Assembly: GCA_036435485.1 (NCBI GenBank)
Contig: CM071595.1
Location: 229,386,080-229,450,079, forward strand
Direction: 5' to 3'
DNA length: 64,000 nt
Source of the DNA: Saposhnikovia divaricata
Lineage: Eukaryota; Streptophyta; Magnoliopsida; Apiales; Apiaceae
This document shows, in pieces, positions 1-11,290 of the stretch (position 1 is its first letter; every line of letters begins with the position of its first letter). The notes under the pieces were generated by a model. The model saw nothing but the letters and a program-made list of their open reading frames with translations. It had not been told where the DNA came from and searched no databases. A program made the position numbers and the translations under genes.

Positions 1-2312
1 TAAACCAAATGGTCCTTCCCCAGGAGCAATAGGCATCATAAGCTCTTCTTGTACAGCCATCATTATAAGTGGCAATACAAAGACCAACGTCTTCCCAGAC
101 CCCGTAAAAGCAATTCCAATCATGTCTCTTCCTGATAAAATCACAGGGAGCCCTTGAACTTGAATAGGCGTTGGCTGCACAATTCCTTTCTGTGCCAACT
201 TCTTTAGGATGGGCTCAGGAAATCTCATGTCCTTGAAATTCTTAATTGGAGGTGGGGTATCTTCCCCGTCAACAATAATATGCCACTGCTTCCTAATGCC
301 CTCACATTCTTTCCTAGACATCTTTCTGATAGGCAATGGAGGCTTCCATCCAGTTGGCAATGGTTCCGAGTAAGTTATTCCTTTAGCAAGTTCACGAACT
401 GACATCAATGTCTTGCGATCTGACAGATGCTCCATCATTTCTTTCTCTTGTTGAACCATCTGTTCCATGGGACTAACCTCCGGAAGATCACGCTTAAACT
501 GTGATGCTTGAACAAGCAGGCTAGGTTTAGCTTCAACAACTTTAGGTGCTTCTGATTCACTTTCGATAGCAGTAGCATTCCCTTTCCTCTGAAGAATCTT
601 TTGCGCTTCAAGTTCCCTCCGCTTTTTAACAGGGACATACTCAACATAATCGTCATCATCCTCTATTTCCTGCAAGTTCTATAATCATTTAAGTGATACA
701 TTTATATATGGAATAACAGAGCTACAGTAATGTACATCATATGTGCATATTGTATTGGTTCAATAAGATCATAATCCATCATTCATACCATAGCACAGAA
801 ACACATACATGTGAATCGGAAAAATGGAATCAAATGTACTTGTATAGTTGTATCTATCGGTCCATATTTTAAGTTTGCCAATCCCATCCTCACGAAAAAA
901 CAATAATTGATAATTTTAACCTATCATTAAACGTCTAAACCATACCAAAGTACAAAACTAATAATTCAGATACCTACAGCAACAAAGAGCAGAACCTAAC
1001 AAGTAACAACTTAATAAGCAAGGTTGTAAAAATCGGAAATCGGACCAACTCGGTTTTGGTCCAGAAAAATGAGTAATCGGAAACTCGGCGAGTACTCGGA
1101 ATGAGTACTCGGACTACTAATCGGATATTGTTTTTTAACTTTTTTTTTTCTCATAATTTATATGTATTTATTCTAATTTTAGTGTACATGTGTTAAACTT
1201 AAAACTTAACAATAATATTAATATTACTAATAATATTATTACAACCCTGCTAAAAAGTAATAATATTAATATTACTAATAATATTTAGAGCTTTTTTTAT
1301 AAATATACTAGATTTCTGAAATTTTTGCATATTCTAATTTTAGTGTACATGTGTCCAAGTAATAATATTAATATTATTAATAATATTAAAACGTGATATA
1401 AGTGTATGTATAGAATCTTTGAGAGAGAGGACTTTTAATTGGGCCGAATCTAGATTATAACTATAGTCTATAAGTTGAGCAATAAAAATTATATTTTAAT
1501 ACTTAGCAAAAAAAAAAAAATAGTCAAACCCGAGTTTGACCCCGATTACTCGGAGTCAACCCGAGTCTTGACCGAGTTATAGCAAAAACCGGTTTTTGGT
1601 CCGATTAGTCACTACTCGGATCGGTTTAGGGGTCCAAAACGAGTACTCGGCCGAGTACTCGGACCGAGTTACCGATTTTTAGAACCCTGTTAATAAGTAA
1701 CCTCGAAAGCAGAATTTATGACACACTACACGTTCCTAATATGTACAGATCACGAAACCTCTATAGATGTACTAATACTACACTAGAGCCATTATGTACA
1801 GATCATTAAGTCAATAACTTAAATTGTTCAGGACTGCACAATATACAACCTAGGATTTAAGAAGGTGATTCAACATCATCGAGAAAAAGGAAGGTGTTCA
1901 TCTGAAGGTACGCAGTTTGTTTTAAAGTGGTGTATCTGTCCCTACAAACATATAGTAATTCGTAATTCACATAAACCTTTTGCACGGACAAATAGAACTA
2001 GAGTAAAATAGGCGTCAAAGAGACACAACATACATATTCCTTGGTACACGACACTAAACAATACAACTAAAATTTTCCTTGGTTTAAACTCTAAACAATC
2101 AATTTCAAAGTAGTTTTATTCAAATACCCTACCAACCCCTAAAATACATAAAGTCCCAATTGGTGAATTCACGCATAATGAAATCGACTCACAGTCGTAT
2201 TATTGTCGAAATAAGTAAACAAATCGCGAGATTATACAAAAAATCTTCACATGAATAATAAGGACGAATAAGGATAAATTGAATACATATAGGGATCGTA
2301 TAGAGAGGGAGA

Positions 2313-2371
<59 letters not shown>

Positions 2372-2380
2372 AATTACCAT
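1..2380 (-). CDS. RH35: DEAD-box ATP-dependent RNA helicase, RH35/DDX41 type (5' part)
   Basis: This is the N-terminal part, about 224 residues, of an ATP-dependent RNA helicase; the 3' part lies outside the window. Exon 2 is complement(1..669) and reads EDDDDYVEYVPVKKRR, then MSVRELAKGITY, a Q-motif (QPTPIQVQGLP) and Walker A AFTGSGKT at residues 188-195. These match plant RH35/RH43, relatives of animal DDX41 (abstrakt), proteins of about 590 residues linked to splicing. The acceptor is ttgcag before 669. Exon 1 (from about 2440) ends in ATG followed directly by donor GTAATT, so the ATG at complement(2378..2380) is the only coding part of exon 1 and splices in frame to GAAATAGAG (M-E-I-E-D). 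This fits the family N-terminus MEEDDDYVEYVPV, recalled from Arabidopsis. No in-frame ATG lies upstream in the visible leader. The intron (670-2377) is 1.7 kb and carries a MITE and a CT tract. The reading frame is intact in the window. Confidence 0.93.
1019..1689. mobile_element. hAT-type MITE in the helicase intron
   Basis: The ends are inverted repeats, CAAGGTTGTAAAAATCGG on the left and CAGGGTTCTAAAAATCGG read inward from the right. They are flanked by an identical 8-bp target duplication TTAATAAG (1011-1018 and 1690-1697). An 8-bp TSD with CA(G)GG-type ends is the hAT pattern. Subterminal DNA is full of ACTCGG/GAGTACTCGG repeats, the middle is AT-rich, and there is no coding capacity. 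It lies in the first intron of the helicase gene. Confidence 0.85.
2301..2368. repeat. (GA)n microsatellite next to a 5' splice site
   Basis: About 68 bp of almost pure GA. On the transcribed minus strand it is a (CT)n tract starting about 9 nt after the helicase intron-1 donor. Confidence 0.95.
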
Positions 2381-2619
2381 TGTGTAGGGTAGATTAAACG
2401 CGATAGGAGAGCTCCGATTTGTGAAAGCCTCACTCAACTGTGTGTATGTGTGTGTATTCTTGGACTAGTTGCTCTAGCACTTGTTACTTGGTCGGTATTG
2501 TTCTACTCTTGCGCCCAAATTAGTTCAAGTTTTTTATATATAGGCCGTGGGGGTTCGGCTGGTGAAAATTCTTATTTTTTTGGGATTTTACCCAATATTT
2601 TATTTATATTTAAATTTAA

Positions 2620-3170
2620 AATTTTATATGTAAAGTTCAAATTATCGGATTTTAGATGAGATAGAATTTTTTTTTTCGTAGTTTTATAATTACAAATAGA
2701 AATAGTGTAATCATGTTAAAAGTCATTGGTACACGCTGATCACATAAATTATATTTATATAATTATCAAAATGAAATGCTTAAATTAATTAAGTAATCAA
2801 ATCAATATATTGTACAAATTGAGATATTAAGTGAAATTTTAAAACTAAAAATATAATAATAATTCACATGCTAATATAAGTGAAAATTTTATATTAATAC
2901 ATTGAAATATACTAAGTAAATGCAAACTTGAGAAAGATAAGTTTTGATCCATTAAATAAGTTTTGAATATTTACTCACAAAGGAATAATAAAATAAAAAT
3001 TTGAAGATTATTTACTTAAATTATTTAAACAAATCAAAATATTAATAAATTTTTGTATTAACTTTTAAGATATTTCAGGTTGTAAATTTTTTGGATTTAA
3101 AAATTAATCTAAATTCAAAATTCTCCGGTTTCAAATGGAAAATTCATCGAATTAAATTAATTTGTGATAT
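2620..3170. repeat. Divergent AT-rich repeat, relative of 39643-40369
   Basis: The stretch around 2748 (aattatatttatata) and the following 200 bp align by eye with DNA from 39851 on, and the end (2748-3170) also resembles the end of that element. I could not define termini here. It lies upstream of the helicase gene; no gene is seen between 2441 and 4807. Confidence 0.5.
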
Positions 3171-3468
3171 TCATTATATATTTAAACGAAACAACAATCT
3201 GATCAAGATCATATTTCTCATTTAGACATGACCGGGTCCTATTTGGACCGGGTTAAGAGCGAAGTCCCATTTTCCCAACACTTTGTGAGAAGCCTACAAT
3301 TATTTGGAAGCTTACCATTGTTGTATCAATCGGCCCAATGTTTTACATGGAAAGAGAAAAGAATACAAGGACTTGGGCTAAAGTCAAACTGTCTAATATC
3401 TCTTCTCAAGTCACTATTTTTCAAGTAGTTCCCGTTTCTTTTAAAACTTAATATAATTTATACTAATA

Positions 3469-3690
3469 ATTTTTTGAGAATAGAAACCTGAGATACATCT
3501 CAGGTAATTTTCCTGAAATATTATATAAAAAAACTTCATTATATAAAAGATTATGCATATTAAAAAAGAATTTAAAAGATTATTCATATTAAAAAAGTTA
3601 TACATACCAAAACATATTGATTTTATTCAGTATTTTATTTTAGGGAAATTACCTAAGATATATCTCAGATTCTTTTTTCTCTAATTTTTT
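3469..3690. mobile_element. Short MITE-like inverted-repeat element
   Basis: Left arm GAATAGAAACCTGAGATA..CTCAGGTAATTTTCC and right arm (read inward) GAAAAAAGAATCTGAGATA..CTTAGGTAATTTCCC form about 50-bp imperfect inverted repeats around an AT-rich core of about 120 bp. Each arm holds a small palindrome, CCTGAGATACATCTCAGG. The target duplication is not clear, so the superfamily is unassigned. Confidence 0.65.
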
Positions 3691-3820
3691 TGATAAATTT
3701 TTCTCTTTGGAGATATGGAATTATGTTGTAAATAAGAATAATTATTTATGGCAGTTAGAGTTTAACGCAGACTCAGGTCGGCTCTAAAGGGGAGGACCCG
3801 TTTTAGACCCAAAGTTTTTA

Positions 3821-4123
3821 CTCCCTCCGTCCCCCTAAATTGTTTACATTGGAGGGGTACGGAGACCAAGACAATGCATAAAGAATTAGTAAAGTTAGAT
3901 GAAAAGTGGGTAAATGGTGGTACTTATCAATATTTAATAATAAATTTGAGATAATTGAGGAAAGTAGTGGGTGTAATAGTGTTTTTAATTATATTAAATA
4001 TGATATAGTGGGGGAAAGTAGTGGGTATAATAATGAGGGAAACTTACTATTTATGGTAATGTAAAGAAATGAGAGGGACACACCAAAATATTAACTGTAA
4101 AGAAATGAGAGGGATGAAGGGAG
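3821..4123. mobile_element. Stowaway MITE, copy 1
   Basis: It starts CTCCCTCCGTCCC and ends with the inverse (GGGATGAAGGGAG), flanked by a TA target duplication (3819-3820, 4124-4125), the Tc1/mariner Stowaway signature. At 303 bp it has no ORF. Internal phrases (agttagatgaaaagtgggta, gtagtgggtgtaatagtg) recur in the copy at 57719. Confidence 0.92.
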
Positions 4124-4404
4124 TAGGATCCAAATTTTTTACATGGTTACTAAATGCAAATCAACTTTACTCTATACAGACAAGTATATTACTCTTATAT
4201 CCTTTATCTGTTTGAAATGAATGAAACCTAATAAATATTTCAACGTGAAATCCTAGTAGATGTTTATTGATTCATGCGTGTAAAAAACCTAATAAATGCT
4301 TGAGCGTGAAACCCTAGTAGATGTTAACACATAATAATACAAACTACATATATCATACAGACTAGTGTCATTACAATTATGAGTCATTATTTTAAAATTA
4401 AATT

Positions 4405-4700
4405 TTTATATTTTAAAATTCAAACTACATATATCATTTTAATATTTTAGAAACAAAATTTTTATATTTTAAAATTCAAATTACATATATCATTTTAGTA
4501 TTTTAGAAACAAAATTTTATATTTAAAAATTCAAATTATATATATCATGTTATTAATAAATTTTATTTTTAAATAGATTATTACAATTATGAGTCATTAT
4601 AAGATGTAATACTTATTTTAATATTCTAGAAACAAACTTTTATATTTAGAATTCAACCTATATATATCATGTTATTAATAATTTTTATTTTAAATGAGTA
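4405..4700. repeat. Degenerate ~60-bp AT-rich tandem repeat
   Basis: The phrase aaattcaaactacatatatc followed by attttaatattttagaaac recurs about every 60 bp (about 4418, 4477, 4537) and again near 4648. The phrase attacaattatgagtcatta occurs at about 4372 and 4579. No coding potential is seen. Confidence 0.7.
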
Positions 4701-4807
4701 ATTACATATATTAAACACAGGACAAGAACATTTAATATACACACAATAAAAAACATTAATAATTATCAAATGTATTATATGTACTTGACTAAATTACATA
4801 TTATCAT

Positions 4808-5423
4808 TTAGCCACGTATCAATTTCCAGTTCTTGACCCTAGACGTTAGAGGAGCATCCAATCCTTGTACAGAATCTTCATGAAATCTAAACCAAAATCC
4901 ATAAATTTCTGGAATAGGACAACTATCGATCAAATGGACCTGCAAATATTGTTAGTGTTCAGAAAATATCATCATATGAGTTAATAGTTGAAGCAAAATC
5001 ATATTGATAATAATATATACGTACCGCAACAAAATGATTAAATTTTCTTAGAAAAGCAACACAGATTAATTTATGTGGATTAATAATGCCTACTTGAACA
5101 TATAATGGCAAATATGTCAAGGTACCCATTTGGATGGGGTCTAAAGCAACTAAAATCACATTATACATAATCGCAATCACCTGACCCATTTCATCCATTG
5201 ACATCCAATACTCCATCGGACAAGGATTAGTGTCTACTCCATGTGATGTTCGCAAGTGACAACCACAAGTTTCAGGATTAGTGTCTACTCCATGTCGACT
5301 ATATTCCTTAAAAATCTTTTTAATGGCCATGTGAGAAATTTTACCAGTCAACTCAGTCAGAAGATGTAAAACAGTGATATGAAGATCTCTGTTTGCAGAT
5401 TTCACAAAACTAGAGTTTGACAA
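4808..5423 (-). pseudogene. Fragment of Mutator/FAR1-type gene with OTU-like protease tail
   Basis: The open frame complement(5025..5423) contains CGCHLRTSHG, which resembles the zinc-binding end of MULE/FAR1 transposases (family C-x-C..LRTTHGLPC, here with the Cys lost). It is followed by EYWMSMDEMGQVIAIMYNV, LTYLPLYV and a conserved HF pair in NHFVAV, like the OTU-type domain that follows this family in plants. An intact intron is visible: donor GCG|gtacgt at 5025/5024 and acceptor ttgcag|GTC at 4940/4939. The second exon (complement 4808..4939) continues VHLIDSCPIPEIYG and ends in TAA. The 5' part (transposase core and DDE region) is missing, so this is a truncated relic. The family assignment is from memory and moderate; the splice structure is seen directly. 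Confidence 0.6.
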
Positions 5424-5955
5424 AAAACCTGAAATTTTAACAGAGCTTGGGAATGACTTTACACCTTGTTGTATACAAAGTTATTATTTTATCTGTAATG
5501 TAACAAAAAAAATGTTAGTCATGAATATATAAAATAAAATACAAAAACACTTACTTTTTAAAATTTTATAAAAAATTAAAAGAGATTAATATACTAATAT
5601 TTAGTATACATCCGATTTAAACAAAATATACTATTTATATTATATTATTTTTTTTAAATAAATATTTTTACTTATTAAAATAATAAATTTTAGTAAAGTG
5701 ATTATTTGTAAATTATTTTTTAAGATAACATGAAAAGTATTGAAAAATAATATGAACTTTCAGTACATAATAAAAATTTAAAAAAACTGATGCTTACATT
5801 AGGTCAAGCAGGATGAACTGTCTTCTCAGAGAGAAAAATTATCTTTCCCACATAAGTTTATCAAACACGTGATGTCTTTAGGTCGGTGATGTCTTCAGGT
5901 AATTGGGTTGTTTAGATCATCTTTGCAGCATGAGTTGATAGACACACTAACACGA
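5424..5955. other. No gene seen
   Basis: AT-rich DNA up to the CACTA border. No ORF, RNA gene or clear repeat structure was recognised. Confidence 0.6.
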
Positions 5956-5999
5956 CACTACGCCATATATGGGCTATCGGAACATTTTTTTCATGCATG

Positions 6000-6150
6000 T
6001 TGCTAGAATATGTTACCTTAGCATGTTACTTTGGACCTAATATAACATTTTGTTTTTTGTGTTACCTTAGCCACAAAGTTGATGTTACTTTAGCTTTAAA
6101 GTGTTGGATGTTAGCAACATACATGATATGTTACCTTAGATCATTAATTA
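6000..6150. repeat. CACTA-1 left subterminal repeats
   Basis: Copies of TGTTACCTTAG or TGTTACTTTAG at about 6010, 6025, 6060, 6083 and 6130, spaced 15-50 bp apart. The same motif recurs in both orientations in the right subterminal region. Confidence 0.85.
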
Positions 6151-6479
6151 ACTCAATTTTTAATTTTTTAACAAAAAAATTGTATAATTATTTAAAAATC
6201 ACATTTACCTTTAAATTAATTCATTTTTATTTTCCATATAAATGAGTTATTATTTTTAAATATTAAGAGTGTTTTTTATTAATTTTTTCAATTTCTATTT
6301 ATTATTAAATTTAATGTACAATTTTTATAAAAATTAAAATTCATAAATATTTTGGAATCATTTTGAATGGCACACAGATCGACGAAACTTTGTAAGCGGC
6401 AAAATATACCGCCAACGGCCAGACTGAAATTTCACACTTTTAACACTTAAACAAAAATAACACATTTGTTCTTACATTC

Positions 6480-7060
6480 TCTATAATCTCTCTCTCTCTC
6501 AACTCTCTCGACTGTCTCGGCTCTCACTCTCAACTCTCTCACAAGACTTTTAGTTCTTCTTTGATTTTCTTCAAATTATTACGTATTTGGGTTCACAGTA
6601 GGGATTGGGTTTGAGGCTTTGGCTTCTTTAAATTGGGGCTTCTTCAGATTATGGCTTTCTCAAATTAGGGGTTTTTGGTTTTGAGTTCAATCGATTCAAT
6701 TTCTTCACTTAAACTTCAACTAATGGATCTTTCTTTTCGATTTCAGTGCTTTTTCGCTTTGGGCTTTGGATTTGGGACTTGTTTAGTGGATTTGGGGCTT
6801 CACTTTAGAGGTATTACCCCCTTTCCATATGAATGCCTACTGTTATATGTGTGTATTTTTGTTATATGTGGCTACATCTCCCGCGCATCTCACCAGGTTC
6901 ATCCACATCTCACCATGTTCTTGAAATTTTATAAAGTTTTGATTTTTATTATCAAGATTTGATTTTTATGTTAAAGATTCAATCTTTCTTGTGATTCATA
7001 GACTTGAAGATAATGAGTGAGTAACTGACTTTAGTGTTTTGATTTTCTCATCTCGTACTG
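6480..7060 (+). other. CT-rich leader-like stretch inside CACTA 1
   Basis: A CT-rich run (6487-6545) is followed by TG-rich DNA resembling a plant 5' leader, ahead of the PP2C exons. A 95-codon frame starts at 6675 but I do not recognise it. This may be a captured promoter/5' UTR or spacer. Confidence 0.3.
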
Positions 7061-7085
7061 CAGATGTTAACTCAATTGTCAATTC

Positions 7086-8012
7086 AGAAGAGAACGTGTA
7101 ACAACAAGTGGAGATGAAGTTGGAAGGCTTAGTATCTTGCGGTGCAGAGACAAGTACTTTTTTTAGTTCTTAAAATTTCATGTTGTACATAAAGACATCA
7201 TAAATTGCTTCCATTTATAGTTATAAATAAAATTTACTTGTTTTGGTTTATTTGTATTGTCTACTTATATTGATATTTTCACAAATTAGTACCCTCCGTT
7301 GCTGGCGAGGAGGCTTATGCCTTTCCATATCTATTGGGGGCATGGATTTTGTAGAATTCATTGTGCCTATACCATATGTTAAACAAGTGAAAGTGATTAC
7401 TCAATTTCCACAATTGTAATTTACTACTTAGAATTTTCTTCATTATATCAATCTATGCTTTTGGCTTCATACACTAAAATGTCTATGCCTGCATTGAAAG
7501 TCTGCTATTGGCTTGTGGCTTGACATGGTTTTATCATTATAAAGTTATCAACAGCAGGAGGGTGGTTTATTATAGCATCTGTTGGTATCAGGTATGCGTT
7601 ATCTTCGGATATGGTTGCCAAATCGTGTCGTGGATTGCCTACTGAACTTGCTGCTAGACAAGTAGTTAAGTTAATAAGCTCTTTTTTTTTTGTAATGTAA
7701 CCCCTACATGCATAAGCAAAATACTCACGTATTCTTCATATAACATTCGTCGACTTACCAAGCCAAAAACTGAACTTTCACATTGCATTTTACTGGACAT
7801 TAGGAAGCATTGAAGACAAGATGGCTGAAGGATAACATAACTTGTATCGTTGTAGACGTAATTCCTCCTGATAATTCTGCACCACCATCCTTGCCCCCAA
7901 AAAAATAGAACAGATTTAGAGCACTATTGTTCAGAAAGAGGTCCAATGATTCTGCCAGCAAACTGTCGAGGAAGCTATCAGCTGTTGGTATTGTGCAGTT
8001 TGTTAGAGTCTG
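7086..8012 (+). pseudogene. Captured PP2C phosphatase fragment
   Basis: Four exon-like blocks with intron-like gaps match the C-terminal half of a plant protein phosphatase 2C (the clade of Arabidopsis At1g09160, from memory). They are 7088-7150 (TSGDEVGRLSILRC), 7294-7396 (LRCWRGGLCLS, EFIVPIPYVKQVK), 7561-7665 (WFIIAS, SCRGLPTELAARQVVK) and 7803-8012 (EALKTRWLKD, CIVVDVIPPDNSAPPS, KLSRKLSAVGIV). The metal-binding aspartates are gone: the SIGD motif reads SIGG, and SDGIWD reads SVGIRY. Further damage includes a frameshift in the first block, a lost donor GT after VVK, and a TAG stop after the PPKK run. It lies inside CACTA 1 on the same strand as the carrier fragment. It is a relic of a transduplicated gene with no expected activity. 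Confidence 0.85.
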
Positions 8013-8193
8013 AAGTATCCTGGAAAACTTTTTTAAACGTATTTTTAATTTTCAAGCATCAGGGAAACCTCTACTCTTTTACACACATGCTCTTGTATAA
8101 ATTATAACATTTAGTTTCAAGCATGAGGGAAACCTCTACTCTTTTACACACATGCTCTTGTACAAATTATAACATTTAGCTCTCTGCCACAGG

Positions 8194-8981
8194 ATCGCTT
8201 GACTATAAGTCCAGATGCTTACCCATGCTTGAGTCTTGCAATTGGCAAGATTTACAGAAGTGGTGGAATTGATGGCTTTTATTCTGGTTTATCACCTAAA
8301 TTAATTGGTATGCTCCTATATAGTACTTGCTACTATTTTATGTACGAGACATTGAAGCAATCATATTGTCGAGGTAACAGAAACATTCTTTAAGCCGTGC
8401 AGAAATGCTACTACTTGGTGCTCTATCAGGTGGGATTTCAGCCTTTATTGTGTGCTTCATGTGTTTATATATATATATATATATATGACAGCATGTGTAA
8501 GTTAACTTTTGCATTAATACAAAGTAACTTCATTAACAAGATTTTAACATTAGGATTTCCTACCATTTTGTTGGGACACATTTTTCCTGTGGAACATATA
8601 ACAGTAATAATAAGCTTGTACTTTGTCTGGGTTTTATTTGTCAACTGGATAATGCTAAAAGTTATTATATAGAAGTAATTCCTTTGTAAAGTTGTTTGAG
8701 TTATCCTTTCTTTTGTGTTTGTCGGACCAGGTTTCACAGCTAGCACCATCAGTTTTCCTTTGGAGGTAGCCAGAAAACGGTTGATGGCAGGAACTCTGCA
8801 GGGTCAGTGCCCACCCAACATGGCAGCTGCACTTTCTGAAATCATTAAAAATGAGGGAATACTGGGACTTTACAGAGGGTGGGGTGCCAGTTGTATAAAC
8901 GTTATGCCATCTTCAGACATCACTTGGATGTTTTATGAAGCATGGAAATATATTCTGCTTGCTGGGAGACATTCCCAATGA
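8194..8981 (+). pseudogene. Captured mitochondrial carrier fragment
   Basis: This is the C-terminal part of a mitochondrial carrier family (SLC25-type) gene, resembling the plant Brittle1-like adenine nucleotide carriers. Exon 8194-8429 follows acceptor ctgccacag and reads SPDAYPCLSLAIGKIYRSGG, GFYSGLSPKLIGML and YYFMYETLKQ. A one-base shift follows near 8394, so that AEMLLLGALS is out of frame. After an intron carrying (TA)n, exon 8731-8981 reads ASTISFPLEVARKRLMAGTL, then GLYRGWGASC and FYEAWKYILL, then stops. PLEVARKR fits the carrier signature Px[DE]xx[RK], so this is the third carrier repeat. The first two repeats are missing, apart from the end of repeat 2. A spliced transcript could in principle join it to the PP2C piece just upstream. 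Function is unlikely. Confidence 0.85.
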
Positions 8982-10268
8982 TAAATATTTGAAGTTGTTC
9001 AGGCATGCGGAGCTTAGTGTCAAAACTTTGATTTGCTTATTGGTCAGACATGCTGACTTCTTGCATGATCTATAGGTAACTATGGCTATTAGCATCTCTT
9101 TTAGTTTTCAATATAAAGCAGATAGGTGAAGTTTTAATACTCTCATGAGATTTTCAAAACAGTAGTATGCAATTTTAATATTTTGGGGTCTAATTCGATA
9201 CTAAAAATATTAGGATAGTTGTTCGAGTACTGTCAGAGGTAGCATAGAAATAACCTATTGGCTTATATATCTTTTTCTTTCTGAGAACTAGCCTGAATAC
9301 CATGTAATTTATAACTTAAAAATGTGGCTTCATGTAATTTAGCAATTTTCATGAGAGATGGAATCTAATGTAATGCTGTAATCTATTTAGTGTAAGGATT
9401 TTTAGCAATTTCCCGATTGTCTCCTCCTAGGGTGCGTTCAGGTTTCGTATCCTCTGATTCTGAATCTACACTCTGTGTGCCCTCTCTTGGACATGCTAAT
9501 ACTTTGATAGTGCTAATACTCAAACATCTGATTTATTAGTTCATATTTAGCATGACAACTCAGGAAATCTCTCAATTTCTTATGTTTCTCTAATTTTGTA
9601 TGTATGGTGGTTTGGTAAATGATCATTTACATCTATCTTTTCTATTATAGATTCTATATGCAACTTTTATGCTTCGATGATGTGCATTTCCTAATTGATG
9701 TTGATGATTAATAGACAATGGGAAAGACAGACTTAAATCATTTTCCATCAATCAAGTTTTTTCCTCGTCTGCAACCCAAGGTCACTAAGGTCCCAATTTT
9801 ATCATCATTTTCAGATATACTTAATTTGTCCATGGTTTATGTTAAGAAGCCATTCTTGTCATTTGTTTCTCATATGTACAGAAGAAGTATTTTCAGACAT
9901 GCTAGTTCTTTTCTTAATGCAGTACAAAATGACATAATTTTTTTTTAATTTGTTCTTATTTTATGCTAATGTTCTTTATTTGGTTTCATGTGAATTTTCA
10001 GATTGATACAAAAGACATCCTTTTTGCGGTAGTGACATTATCGTTATTGGAATCTGTAAGATTTAATCTAACACATTTCTATATTGCATATTGATATTCA
10101 AATGTATGATTGTTCTGTTATTTTTGCTAACAAATTCCTGGAGCACTTCTTTGAGTATATACTACTTAAGGCTAGTTTAGCTAATTAAGCTAAAAGTAGA
10201 TCAAGCTAATTTTTAATCAGAGAGATTTTTTTAAAGCTTACATTCTAATGTTTAACATGCTCCAACAG
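8982..10268 (+). other. CACTA-1 interior without a recognised gene
   Basis: AT-rich DNA downstream of the carrier piece. One open frame at 9718-9948 has no family I recognise. Likely intron or UTR of element transcripts. Confidence 0.4.
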
Positions 10269-10516
10269 ACACATACGTGCAAGAGCTGACAACCAAGATA
10301 AGGCAAAGCCTTCCTGATGAAGTTGAGGAGAAGGTGAAGCAAGTCCAAGCTGAAATGGATGAGTAGGTGAACAAGAAGGTGCAACAGAATCTGGCTGTGG
10401 TTCTTAAAAAACTAGCCGAAGCCAACCCAAACATCACAGTTGATCTTGAGGATTTGTGCGAGACTATTGCTAGTGACAATGATGGTACGCCTATGACTGG
10501 CGGCAGTAGCTTCTAG
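10269..10516 (+). pseudogene. C-terminal exon like plant Transposase_24 (En/Spm-associated)
   Basis: After acceptor-like ccaacag the frame reads TYVQELTTKIRQSLPDEVEE and a charged helix with one in-frame TAG. It goes on VQQNLAVVLKKLAEANPNI and TVDLEDLC and ends SDNDGTPMTGGSSF. This layout (charged coiled-coil helix, ANPN, acidic tail) resembles the end of the Ptta/En/Spm accessory protein family found in plant CACTA elements. It would be the only remnant of the element's own coding capacity. The assignment rests on overall style, not on catalytic residues. Confidence 0.5.
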
Positions 10517-10869
10517 TATGAGACTGTGACATCTCTATGTTTTCACTTTATAGTATTCTGCTACTATTAGTACCTATGATCATCGTGAACTAGTCTACAA
10601 TATTTCTAGTAGTTGGTTAATTTTATGATGGTGAATTCTGATGTTTGAGTTGGAGACTTTAGTAGTAATATTAGTTGGTGGATTATGTCGTAGTGGCTTG
10701 TGGATGTACTTGTTTTGGATTATGAATTATGTAATGTGGTGTTGGATTTGGAATGAACAGCAGTTTAATCATAATTATGTAATGTGGTGTTGGATTTAAA
10801 ATGAACAGTAGGTTAATTTGTGTGCTATTTTGTTCATGTTTTTCTGGAAAAAATGTTTACAGAAATGTT

Positions 10870-11290
10870 GCTACATAATAGCTAATGTAACATAAAAGAT
10901 GTTACAATAGGCCATACAACTTTGCCAACAAAAGTGGGGCCCACAGTGGGGCTCACAGTGGTCCCCATTGGGGTCCCCACTGTGGTCCCGACTGTGGTCC
11001 CCACTGTGGGCCCGACTGTGGTCCCCATTATGGGTCCCACTCTTTTAAAAACAATCCAGGCCTCTAAGGTAACATATGTATTAAGTTGTCATAACCCTCA
11101 CTTTTGTTACTATAGGAAGCTATGGTAACATAAAACTGCATGTTACCTTAGGGGTCAAAGATGTTACCTTAGACACCTAAGGCAACATGCTGAGAGCTAT
11201 CACCAAAGAAATGTTACCTTAGCTATTTTATGGGCCTAAGGTAACATATAATGTACCTGCTATAACATTTTTTTGGTGTCACCGTAGGCT
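10870..11290. repeat. CACTA-1 right subterminal repeats and GC-rich minisatellite
   Basis: At 10930-11040 a 12-bp-type repeat (GTGGTCCCCACT and variants) is strikingly GC-rich against its surroundings. From 11060 to 11290 the motif TGTTACCTTAG and its inverse CTAAGGTAACAT alternate up to the terminus. Confidence 0.85.

Noticed and set aside
2189..2437. Upstream start for the helicase with a Ser-Leu repeat
   Set aside because: The frame begins with a non-ATG codon and runs into the intron (CT)n tract; the first in-frame ATG is at 2380.
10252..10479. Minus-strand Ser/Thr-rich frame
   Set aside because: Shadow of the plus-strand transposase-like exon.
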